Shown here: piece by piece, positions 1 through 12,500 of the stretch
Layout: every line of letters starts with the position of its first letter
Position numbering within the stretch: the stretch's first letter is position 1
DNA from: Branchiostoma floridae
Lineage: Eukaryota; Chordata; Leptocardii; Amphioxiformes; Branchiostomatidae
Direction: 5' to 3'
DNA: 64,000 nt
Assembly: GCF_000003815.2 (NCBI RefSeq)
Contig: NC_049983.1
Location: 5,798,413-5,862,412, forward strand
Program-made: the position numbers and the translations under genes
The notes under the pieces: generated by a model
Told to the model about the DNA's origin: nothing
The model's input: only the letters and a program-made list of their open reading frames with translations
The model's database searches: none

Positions 1-542
1 AGCAGCAGAGGGCAACCGTTGAGCAGCAGCGTGGGTAGAGCGGGTGCAGGTTCCTCCTTCGCTTGGTTGTGCTGGTCATCGTCTAGCAGCAGAGGGCAAC
101 CGTTGAGCGTGGGCAGAGCGGGTGCAGGTACCTCCTTTGCTTGGTTGTCCTGGTCATCGTCTAGCAGCAGAGGGCAACCGTTGAGCAGCAGCGTGGGTAG
201 AGCGGCTGCAGGTTCCTCCTTCGCTTGGTTGTGCTGGTCATCGTCTAGCAGCAGAGGGCAACCGTTGAGCAGCAGTGTGGGCAGAGCGGGTGCAGGTGCA
301 GGTTCCTCCTTTGCTTGCTGGTCATCGTCTAGCAGCAGAGGGCAACCGTTGAGCAGCAGTGTGGGGAGAGCGGGTGCAGGTTCCTCCTTCGCTTGGTTGT
401 GCTGGTCATTGTCTAGCAGCAGAGGGCAACCGTTGAGCAGCAGTGTGGGGAGAGCGGGTGCAGGTTCCTCCTTCGCTTGGTTGTGCTGGTCATTGTCTAG
501 CAGCAGAGGGCAACCGTTGAGCAGCAGTGTGGGCAGAATGTC
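1..542 (-). repeat. 84-bp coding minisatellite, copy A (partial array)
   Basis: About six and a half units of an 84-bp tandem repeat, open on the minus strand. Each unit encodes about 28 residues beginning LLLNGCPLLLDDDQ and ending EEPAPALPT. Units here are less regular than in copy B, with small length variants (a shortened unit near 105-125, a duplicated GTGCAG near 290-300, a shortened one near 310-320), and the visible frame stays open. The array is preceded on the minus strand by a splice acceptor (CAG at 543-545) giving a phase-0 exon start at 542. The plus-strand Ser-rich frame is a shadow. Confidence 0.85.
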
Positions 543-3500
543 CTGTGATAATATAACGACATAAATGTATGATTATATTGTACAGAATAGTGCATCTTAG
601 TCAAAGGAATTAGTTTTTAGTTGAATTTATGACATCACAGAACCCACTTTGCTATTCTGTTCTCTTACTCAACAGTACAGAGTTATCTTATTGGATATTG
701 TGGCTTTTTTTCTAAGATTTAAAGGCAACTGAAACCATTCCTATTCATAAAAAAATTCCAACAAAACGCACCTGTTGGAGTTTCCTGAGGAATTCCTTGT
801 TGTTTTCAACCTACCAATAGATTAAAGAGTTTTTCATGTTCAGTTTGATATGAGGAGTGTCTGACATGTGACTTGCTAAAGTTTATACAATCAAAAAAAA
901 GTCATAAGGTGGATATTTCACAGGACCTTATTCAACAATCATAAAATCGTATTTAGTATCATACATAGTTAGAAGTAATAGAAATATGAAACAGAAGAAA
1001 ATGGACAAAGAAAATCAAGTTTAAAATTGCTGATCTTTACCTGGTTCCTCCACTTACTGATCTATTCCTGTTGAAGGGCAGTCCTCTTTTCATTCTCTTC
1101 TCTGAACTATTGAGAACATAACATAAACATACATGTATGTTTGCGTAATTATATTTGCATTTGTATTATGTATGTTTCATTCGAACCCTCGTAAACTCTA
1201 GCTAAGCCCTAAATAGGACTAAAGCATATCTGAATAAAGGAAAGGAACGTATATATAGTTCACTTTTCTTTTTCAATAAAAAAAATAATAAAAAATAAAT
1301 AAATAAATAGAAAAACTGTGGGATGCAAGTTAGAATTTATGACATACCTGGGCCGCGATAACGTTTGATACAGGTGTTCGGGACCGTGTGATAAATATAG
1401 AATACAACACGGTGTATTCCGTATCAGCTGAGGTACCAGCCCGACCTCGGGAAGGAGGGAGGGCGATCCGAACCGCGGGAGGGCTGGGACCAAGGGTGAT
1501 GCGGAATACACCGTGTTGTATTTTATTTATGTCATATCCACCTGAGAAAACCCATCTTTTGATGCGAAATGCGCCAGAAGTTGAACAAATTTGGGGCCCT
1601 CGAACAAAGACTTCCACCAGTAATGTTCTAACGTCCAAATAAGGTATTCGAACTTTCGACGGCGCCACATTCGTCCCACTCGACATAGTTCGATTTATTT
1701 GAATGGAGCCTGTGTGATAAGCCCGGGCCGTACGGATAGTTATCACCCGGTCCGGAACACCCGTATCGAACGTTTTCGCGTCACAGGTATGACATAAAAA
1801 GCCATACCGCACAGGCTTTGAAGTTTTATCACAAAGGCTTCCATCAAATATTTTGAACATACTCTGCACACGCCAGTGTGGCGCGGTCAAAAATTTGAAT
1901 ACCTGATTGCAGTTGTAACAATGTTTGTTTGAGGGCACCAAATTTTCTCAACTTCTAGCGCATTTCGCATCACAACGTGTGTTTTCTCAGGTGGGTATGA
2001 CAGAGATAAAATACAACATGGTGTATTCCGCATCACCCTCGGTCCCAGCCTTCCCGCGGGTCAGGCTGATACCTCAGGTGATATGGAATACACCGTGTTG
2101 TATTCTATATGTACGTACCTTCTGTTTGTCCTGCATAATCGATGTTGGGTCAATCAGGACATGTTGTGGGGTTTGGCTGCACACACGTGTTTTGGTTGCA
2201 TCCAATCTGTTAACGATGAAATTAATTCATCATGATTCATGGCATACCTGGGCTGCAATCGATACAGATGTTCAGGCCCAGGTATTATCTTGGGTTATCA
2301 CATGGGCTTCCATAGAATGATTCAATGTGTTTGCATACACCAAGTGCACCACTGTCCAAATTTTGCAAAACCGGGTTTAGAAGTTATAATTGCTGTTATC
2401 ATCTCCATAAAATGTCAATTTGATACTTGTGACATGTGTACATTAGTCAACATCACCATGCATAAATCATGTAAATGTGTAAGTCATTTGCATAAAATTT
2501 ACAAAGCTCTAAATATTTCATGGAGGTATGAGGTCGCCGAACTCTAGTTATAATTGCTTTGTTCTTGGCCACTGAACTTTTATTAATTACCTGGCACATT
2601 TTGCTTGAAGCTTGAATGTGTGTTTTCTTGGTCAACTAAAATACAATGTGGTGTTCATATAGCTACTTATATGCCGTTTAATGACAGTTATTGCTTGAAC
2701 ATGAACTTCTAGGCACACCTTTTCAAGATATCAAAAGGCTACATATAATCCAAAACACCCATCGACATAACACTCGCCTAGCTCAAGGGGGAGGATTCAG
2801 ACTCAGCCCAAACCAAAAACCTCTGCAGCAAATTGGACATTCCCGTACAGGTGTGTAAAGTCTTACAACACATTCCCACAACACATCAAATCTTCACCAT
2901 CTATGTTCATAAAATACACTAAAGGCAGACTACAAACACAAACTTACAAACCTCTGCAGCACTGGTGGTAAAAGACATTCATTGACAACTATGTATATAA
3001 CACTATTTAACACTGACCTCTGATGGCCTCTCAGCTACATGACCTCTCAACTACATTACTTTTACTGTTACTTGTTTGGTTAAACAAATAAACAAATCAA
3101 AGATAATGAAAAAAGACCTAGACCTTTTCTTTTCTGACTCTAGAACAGCCACACGAGTCTTCAGGGCCAGAAGTTCCTCATCTTTCAGGGAGATCCTGTT
3201 GTGGTGCACAATATGGACAAAGCATTAAATCGGCTGTTAGAAATAAAATATCAAGTTTTTGGACGGCAATAGTGTGCTCTCTCGTTATATATACTGTAGA
3301 TGCATTTAAGTTCATGGGGATTTAATTTTGCGGTAGTGGGAAAAATGACTTTTCGCGGTGGTTTCAAGTTCGCTGTAGCACCAATATGCACTGTAAGTCT
3401 TTTACTGCCATGGAAAAATGTTTGTGGTGGTTTTAAATTTGTGGTGAAGTGGCCACTGCAAAAACCACAAACATAAAACCACCGCAAACATTTCTGCATT

Positions 3501-6500
3501 TACAGTATTATAACTTTATATATAATAGTACTGGTGTGCGGTCTCACAGGGTTCAACCCACAGGACAGAGCCGCATGGAGACGTGGTATGAAGACTGGCC
3601 GACTTCTGCCTACCCCTGCGTCAGGGAATCCAGCAGCAGTATAATCATCTCAATGGATAGTGAGTGTGAGTGAGTGTGAATAAATAGGATAAAAGTTAGT
3701 CCATAGTCATCATATTATATATATCTTGTTTGAGTGTGTGTGTGAGTCAGTCAGTCAGTCTGTGAGTTAGTCAGTCAATAAAAGTTTGGGTGAGTCATTA
3801 ACAGTAAAAGGGAGTGATAGCTTGTGTTTGTGAGTGAGTAAAAAGTTGGGGTGAGTGTAGAAGAGTGAGTGTGACTGTGAGTGCGTTATTGTTGATAAGT
3901 GAGTCAGTGAGAATAATGTGAGTGAATGTGATTCCATGAACCCATTGAACTCACCCGTGTCGTGTGTTTTCTGCCTGCTCTGCGAAGCGTTTCTCCAGCT
4001 CTCTGATCTTTGATTCTGCCTTTGTTCTCTCCCTGAGTGAGAGAAGTTAGAGTTTGATGTGCTATTTGGGGTGGGTACCAGTACAGTGTACCAGTACAAA
4101 ACCGTTTTTTCTTATTGGACCGATCCGGAAAAATCGAACCTCAAAATATCAGCTTTGGACAGGATGTTGGACCTATTAGAAAATGAACAGATTACTTGAT
4201 CTGGCAAAATTCACACGTTTGGGGGCTTACCTGTGGAAGAAAACAATAGGAGCAAAGTAAAGTTCATAGTCATTTCTACCAAGTTTTGCCGTTTAAATAG
4301 CCTTATAGGAATTTAAAAAGCCAGTGTGAGGCAAATACTCCACAAAACAGATTTATTTGTAGTGAAATGGACCATTGTTATGAGTACAGTCAATTCACAA
4401 GTTTTTACATACTTAATCAGGTCCAGACCTGGACCTGATCCTCTGGACCTGAACCGGACCTGGACCTGAATTTTCTGGCTGGTACCCACCCCTAGTTATT
4501 TACAAAAACAAGAAAGAAATTTTCAAACAGGACTTGATACTAAACTGTACTGACAATACCTTTAACATCAAAATACATGACTTTTCAGCATTTTGAAAAA
4601 TATTTAAAACATAATTTATAAACTCACCATTCATTGTCTTTTTCGAGAAGAGCCACATTAGTCGAGAGCCGAGAAATTTCCTCTTCTTTTTGGGCAAGCC
4701 TGTTGTGGTGAACAGAATGGAAAACAATATTAACTTCTTTTTAGACAAGATTTGTTATTACACAAATGTGTAAAAGTTAGCAGTGAAGTATTTTGAACAA
4801 CAACTGTGTACATTAAGTATTTTGAACTACAGCTACTAGTTATTCCAAAATCAGTAGGAAATATCAGTATCTTGTCTATTATTCTTAACTAACAGTAACA
4901 TTCCCAAGTCTCAGATCAAGGCAGAATAAGCTGCAGTAAGTAGTTGAGTGAGTGAGTGAGTGAGTGAGTGAGTGAGTGAGTGAGTGAGTGAGTGAGTGAG
5001 TGAGTGAGTGAGTGAGTGAATAATTCAGTTAGTGAGTAATTGAGTGAGTGAATAATTAAGTGAGTTATTGAGCAATTGAGTTAGTGAGTGAGAAATTGAG
5101 TTAGTGAGTGAATGAGTAATTGGGTGATTGAGTGAGTGAGTGACTGACTATCTGACTGACTGACTGACTGACTGACTGCTGACTGTCTGACTGACTGCTG
5201 ACTGTCTGACTGACTGACTGTCTGACTGACTGACTGACTGACTGACTGACTGGTTTCTTGAACCCAACTCACCTTTTTTGGTACTTTTCTTCGTCCTTCG
5301 TGATTATCCTAAGGGAAGATGTAAAGGAAATGTAATTATGATAGTTGTGTAAAATTGAAATCACCAAACACAGGATTTGGACCACTTTCCATCAAATTCT
5401 ATAACTGTCAGGTTTTTTCTTCATTCATCACGTTTTGATTACAACACTGACTGCACTATTGTTAATTCTTTTTGTTTCAGTTCCCAAATTGATGCAATAT
5501 TCAGATTGCCTAATTGGAATTAAAAATAACAACATTTTACAAGCACTTAAAATATGACGGTCTAACTATATCTAATATGTAGATTTTGTGTTCAGGGGTA
5601 CTGGGTGGTTGACCATCCAGGCTTGAGTGTAATGCTAGTTCACCTTTATCCGCAGGGTAACTTATATCCGTTGTTTTCAAAAGCAGGGTATTTAGGGCTA
5701 TAATTCCGATGAATGTGAGTTCAAACTGATATATTTTGAAAATACAGTTTGAAATCACCGTCCGTCAACTTGATATCCTTAAATGGGCTGTTTTGAAAAA
5801 CAAGGGATATAGCTTACCACACGAATAAAGGTTAACTAGCGTTACAATGTTTTATGTACAAGCTAATTCTCCTTTTATATATTAATAGCTGACATCATTT
5901 TCCTAAAACTTTGATTTGTAAGATCATTTGAAAACTTACATTTGGGCAATCTCTAGCCGGTTGGCAAAGTTCCTGGAAACAACCCATAAAACATAACGTT
6001 ATCATAGAAATGACAACAATCATGAAATACTGTAAATGCAGAAATGTTCGCGGTGGATTAATGTTCGCAGTTTTTGCGGCGACCACTTCACTGCGAACTT
6101 AAAACCACCGCAAACATTTTTCTATTATGGTATTAGACTGCAGTCGATGGTGTTACCGCGAAATTAAAACCACCGCGAAAAGTCATTTTTCCCGCTGCCA
6201 CGAAATTAAATCCCCGCGAACTTAAATGCATTTACAGTAACATAAAGATATGCCAAAGCTGTCAACCTGAATAATAAAGTCTATTCATCTATTACAACTT
6301 CAGGCTGTTAACTGATAAGAAATAGAGAACTAAAAGTAGAAGTTACAGTATCAAATTAACGTTTGCCTTTAAGAAATGTACATTTTATGCCATAAGACAT
6401 TGGTTCAGCACCAAGGATAGGGCAGAAGTCAGTAGAATATGGTTGTTCTTACCTTAGAATTTCATTCCACTGCTTGTGGTCTTTAGTCTGTTCTAGTAGC

Positions 6501-9500
6501 CTGTAGAAATCAACAACCAAGTCTAAGTCTAAGGAACTGATAGCATTTTCAACACCCAGAAATGGTATGAAAATATCAATTACCATATGCCTAAACAACA
6601 TGATTGTATATCATTAATCTCAAATGCATGAATTGCTTGGCATGGGCAAATAGTTAACGGTTTAATTTCTATTAGTGGTATATTTATGCTACATTATCCT
6701 ATAGCCAGGCCCCACGGACCAATCAGAAGGCCCCGTTCCACGTTTGTAATGATGCCGTAACAAATAGATTCAGTCCAGGCCGGTGTGTATTGCTCACCGG
6801 CCTGGCACACGTTACAACTATACTTTGCATGCAAATAACACCTGTATGCATTAGCTATGCTTATTTAACTCTTTGATTGGCAAAGTCAGTGGCAACAAAC
6901 ACGCCGTACTTATGCATAATAAGATCAGCACAAAATCCGTGGCATCTTAGGGCAGGGAGCATCTTAGGGCAGCCTCCGTTAAATTAACGTTTGCCTTTCA
7001 GAAATGTACATTTTATGTCACAAGACATTGGTTCAGCACCAAGAACAGGGCAGAAGTCAGTAGAATACGGTTGTTCTTACCTCAGAATGTATGCCTTATG
7101 GGCTCCATCTTTATCCATGATAATCCTGAAGGACAACAAATTAAAGCAAAGTAAGTAATTGTAATCTTGCCTCTAAAAAGAAAAGTATCTCTGTCATAAT
7201 CAGCTAGACTGAAGGGACCACCCTATAAGATATTATTAAATAAATAATGAACTTTAATTTTTTGTATTTTTTTGCTGCTTTCATATCTAAACCTCTTTGA
7301 TATACTTTGCTATAGCTATGCCACTCATTACCAGGTCTCGAAATACTAAGCTGCATTGACTGTTACCACCTATAAAGTCTAAAAGAAAAAAATTGCAATG
7401 GTTCCTGAACAATTTCAGTATGATCCATACTAAATTTAGAGTGGTGCAGGTAAAACTTGTCTGGTGCAGGTGATTTTCAATGTTACCTGCACCAGTGCAG
7501 GTTAATAATGCAGAAAAAAGGATTTCGAGCCCTGTTTACAAATATTTCCTAGATAGCAGTGACGAGATACATCCATTCTTCCAGCTATGGTAACAACTAA
7601 TAGAGCCCCTCAATTTTCTGCATTGTTATAGCTGCAAATTCTGACTCTGACTACAGATGGTACTAGCTAAAGCTGACTAAAACTGATTCTTACTCTCTTA
7701 GCGAGGGCCATGTGCAGCAGCCTCTCTGATTTGGCTGAGTAAGAAAAGAAACATGCTGCAATAAGAACAACATGAAAACAAACAAACAAGATAAAGCAAA
7801 ACAAAAGAAACTTTTGAAAACAATTTCAATCATGATGTAAAATAGGATACACATCAAAGAATACTCTACCATGGCCACCATGTACCAAAACAACTGTTAA
7901 AGCTTGAAATTCAATGTTGTGTGTTACAAAATAAAAATTCAGGCGTTTCATATCTGAAAATTCAGGTGCACCGAAATGTTGGGAGAACAGCATGAAATAA
8001 TGTTGAAACCTACTAGTAATTATTACAAACCTCTTTTCAGAGTTTGAACATGAAATTCCATGGTTAGTGTTAAAATGTCAGCTTTGTCAAGAGCTACATC
8101 GCAAAGGTTTTAGAATTGTTCGGGTGAGGCTATGCTGTGTAAATGTGCTTGTTTACAATAACGTTTGCATATATACGTTACGTATACCCTTCACAACCTG
8201 CTATATGCACCAGAGCACAGCTCTATGCATGGGATGCTCAAAAGTGCAATGCACCCAATATTTTGAGTTATGATTTCTTACATTTAATATACATGGCAAG
8301 AAATTGGACATTGTGAAACATGGGGCATTTCCAAACCTAACAGAAGACCTAACGTAGAATGATATTGCACCCAAGGGAATACACCGATTTTTGCAACACA
8401 ATCCACCATACATGCCAATCAATCAGGTACTTGAATTTCATGTTGTCTGGGCTGGGACAGTATACACATTTTCCATCAACCCTTCGCCCAAAACCCTCCA
8501 CAGCCTAACAAGGGACACACGCCATCCTGACACAAAAGGGACACGTTACGCAAGCCAGTTCAAGCCAGTTGCGTGTCCGCTATCTCGAGCTGCGATCTTT
8601 TCGTCAAACGTTACGGAAGTGGTCCTGTGTGGCCCGTTGACGGAAGTGGTCAATTACACGCAAAATCCAAACACTCAGGGCCCCAACGAATATCGAAACA
8701 GTCTATGTAAAGACACGAAAATATGAAAAAATGGAGCGTTTAATACCAGTCCTATAATCTTTTAAGGAGACACAGCCCGGTGTGATTCTTTTAGTTCATG
8801 TTTACCAGAATCGTTGGAGAATGCCCCACTGAGCATCATGCACGCCTGGCTTGGCACGTGTTGAGCAAATGTGCTTCCAAGTGTAAACTCGAAGGTCATA
8901 CTACACATTTTACCAGAGAAACATTTTTTTGAAATGTTTTAGATTATGCTATATGTAATATTTTTACGAGAACTTTGCTTAACAGAAGCTCGGTGACAGC
9001 TTGTGTACTGATGACTGCTAAATTCTCCCAACAGCCGGATTTTTCCAGCTGTGTGCTCGCCGGCCTCACGTTTCTTCCCCTTCACAGCGTTCTTTAGAGG
9101 AAAATTGGACATGTAAGCTCCCAAAGTTCTGCACAACATTTTGAATGTCGGAATATTAGTTCTCCTTCTGATGGCCAAAAATCACTACCTAACAAATGAA
9201 GTCGATTTTGGTGGTCATTTTCAAAATCGTCAACCTCACACACAAAACAGCACCAAACTGGGTGCAACGCAGACGTGATAACGCCAGAGGGGACGTCACT
9301 CTATACAGCTTGGAACGCCGTGGTAGCCACACAGGACCACTTCCGTAACGTTTGACGAAAAGATCGCAGCTCGAGATAGCGGACACGCAACTGGCTTGAA
9401 CTGGTTTCCGTAACGTAAGGGTTGACAAAAAAATCGCAGCTCGAGATAGCGAACAGGCTTCCGTAACGTAAGGGTTGACAAAAAAATCGCAGCTCGAGAT

Positions 9501-12500
9501 AGCGGACAGGCTTCCGTAACGTAAGGGTTGACTAAAAAAATCGCAGCTCGAGATAGCGGACAGGCTTCCGTAACGTATACGTAAGGGTTGACGAAAACAT
9601 CGCAGCTCGAGATAGCGGACCACAGCAGGACCTGGACTTAATTGACCACTTCCGTAATGTAAGGTTTGACGAAAACATCGCAGCTCAATATAGCAGGCAA
9701 GCAACGGGCCATGAACGACACCGGGCAACCTGTTAGTCCTCTGTACTGAAATTCCCAAGGGAGACATGAATGAACCCCTGGTGTACATTTTACTCGTAGC
9801 CACTGAAGGCAGACTGTTATGAAAACACAATGATGTATTTAAATCGATAACCCGTTGGTTTGTAAGCTTATTTGTAAGTTTTTGAAATGCCCCATGTTTC
9901 AGAATGTCCAATATTTTGCCACTACTGACATTTAACGTTAGTTCACCTTTATCCGCAGGGTGCCCTATATCCGTTGTATTCAAAATTTGGATGTTCAGGG
10001 ATATCAAGTCGACAGACGACGGTTTCAAATTGCAATTTTTCTTAAATACTGCAGTTTGAAACCACAATCCGTCCACTTGATATCCCTGAATACCCCACTT
10101 TTAAGTACTACTGATAAAGGTTACTTCGCGGATAAAGATGAAGTAACGTTACATTTTCTGCAGACAGTGAATGTGCATCAAGTGACCTTACAACAAAAAG
10201 CACTAGGACTTTACAGTGCTGAACAAGGGCCTGACATGACAATTGACACTTGTAAAGAAACCAGAACTTACCTTCTCAGAAACAACCAAGTCGTCTTCTG
10301 CTGTCCCCTTTTTCAGGCTGTTGATCGTCCTTCAGTAAAGAGAGAGAAACATTGTTTAAGAATATCAGAACCAAAACACACATATCTCTCGCTGGTGCAG
10401 AAAACGATATCTTCCATGCATTGCTCTCATGTTCAACTCATCTATCCGTCTACGTAGGCCAGTTTCTTTATAATGTATTCCAAATGCGAGACCAGATTAA
10501 CCCTATCCAGACGGGGTGGGGGTTTGGTTGTGGGGTGATAATGATGATTAAATTTTAATTAAAAGGATAATGAGTTTCATTAAAATGATAATGAGTTTCA
10601 TACCATTGCAAAGAAAATCACACTGCTTTCTATTGCTATATAATATATTGAAATTGGTGCAGAAACAATGGAAATATGTTAACCAAAGTTGATATTCCAA
10701 AGTTTTTGTGCCAAATTTAGATACAGATACAGATACAGATACAGTGTGCCCTTATTGATAGTAAACTATGTATAAATATTACATATTGATGTACAGTTCT
10801 TACTTTTCCTGGTCCTGTTCTTCTTCATCCTTTTTGCTGAAGAGTTCAGAAAAACTGTGAAAAGGTATTATGATCATTAATAATTGAAAAAAATACAAGA
10901 AAAACGACAAATGCTTTTCTGGCACTATGAAAAACATTTAATTACATCATCATCATCCAGGCGTGCTGGTTGCACGGATCATTTAATTACAGAATGACTA
11001 TTCGATTATGTTTTTGTTAATTGATGAAAATAATTTCAAACACTTGATTTTCCAGCAACTGTAATTTATAACCACTCCATTTTTACCCCCTCAAGAAAGA
11101 ACAATTGTGCTAATTGAACTATGATGTTGACCATATATTTTGTTTCCATGTTTTGACACAAAGAAAACGTCTCTCACCTGAAAAATCGCCCAGCAAGGGC
11201 TCGCGGCCCCACCCACTTTCGTTGCAAAGGATCTATGAGGATTGGCTGAATAAGAAAATGGAATGTTGATAAGAAAACAAGAAACAGCATCAAAACAAAA
11301 CAAACGAAATGAGACCATTCAGTTTCCTTTAAAGGGTCATTCCACTCCAGAAGGGGGTGGTGTTTTCCAATAGATAATGTGTCAATGAATACATAATCAG
11401 CCGAATTTTGTGGAATTCACCTTGGGATAAATTACGCGATGTGTGTTTTGTAAAACAATATGACACTCACTAAACCCATGCAGACCCTACCAATGCATTC
11501 CCTGTACGTGTAGACAGTTCCTTTATCGTGAATAATTTCTGCATAAATGCTAAGCACACCAAGAAGTTCAATTGTTTACAAGATATCAAAGAACACATAA
11601 CAAGATGTATATTTCTTAGCGCCCCTGAAATTAGCTTTGTAACCTTACCTAAAAATTTTGCATTGTATTCAACCATAGAATTAATTCAATTAGCGGGTAC
11701 TTGGGGAGTTTAGTAGAAGACTGAATGCTTTTGAGGCACGTGGAGCAACTGGGTACTTTATCGTATGATGTGAAGTAGTATGTATTTATTAATTCCTAAG
11801 ATGTATATCTATCGGAAAATAACACTCCCATGTGGAGTGGAATGCCCCTTTAAGTTGGTTATTGGACATATGATTTTTTTTAATCATAAAAATGTATCTA
11901 GAGCTCATGATGAATACAGAGGGAAGGGATGAAAACTTATCAAATTTTGTTCTAATTATATTCACTTCCATGTTAATATTCAAGTTCAGCATATTATTTT
12001 CAAAATCTGACAGCAACAAAAATTGCACCGGCATGACTCAAGTATACATAAATTAAGCGAGAGGAAGTCGAATGTCCTAGAATAGATTAGACGCATATCT
12101 GCATATATTATTTATAGATGTGTATGATTGTTTCCATTGTTACCTATATATGATCCTTACCATGTGTGACCTGTACTTAGCCCAGTGGGGCAAAAATGTG
12201 CAATAAAGGTCTTCATTCATTAATCATTTGTTCGCATAGCTCTTACGAGGTAAATTTTTGAATTAGGCCACATCATGTAACTAAAAAATGATATTTTCTG
12301 AAAATTCTTTTCTTGCAGTAAAACTTTTTTTTTTCAAATAGTGAATTTCAATTTCTAAATTGCATTAAGATTATTCAATGAATGTTTTTTTTCAACGGAC
12401 TACAAAAATAAAGTGCACTTCTAGTAGATTTTACCTGCAACACTGAATCGAAGAAGTATGGAACATACTGAAATTGTTCAGGAACCATCATTTTATACTT

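Noticed and set aside
1330-1941. 203-aa minus ORF
   Set aside because: Lies wholly across the foldback cluster; not conserved as a frame in copy B.
8030-8095. Candidate exon with coiled-coil-like frame (ADILTLTMEFHVQTLKR)
   Set aside because: It has a weak GTTTGT donor, and its acceptor phase does not fit the end of the preceding exon (phase 0); the model without it is fully phase-consistent.
9189-10076. 295-aa minus-strand ORF
   Set aside because: Built from the internal tandem repeat of the hAT-like element and a MITE end; absent from copy B and with no transposase motif.
11528-11713. 61-aa plus ORF conserved in copies A and B
   Set aside because: The copies are nearly identical over coding and non-coding DNA alike, so conservation of an open frame carries no weight.
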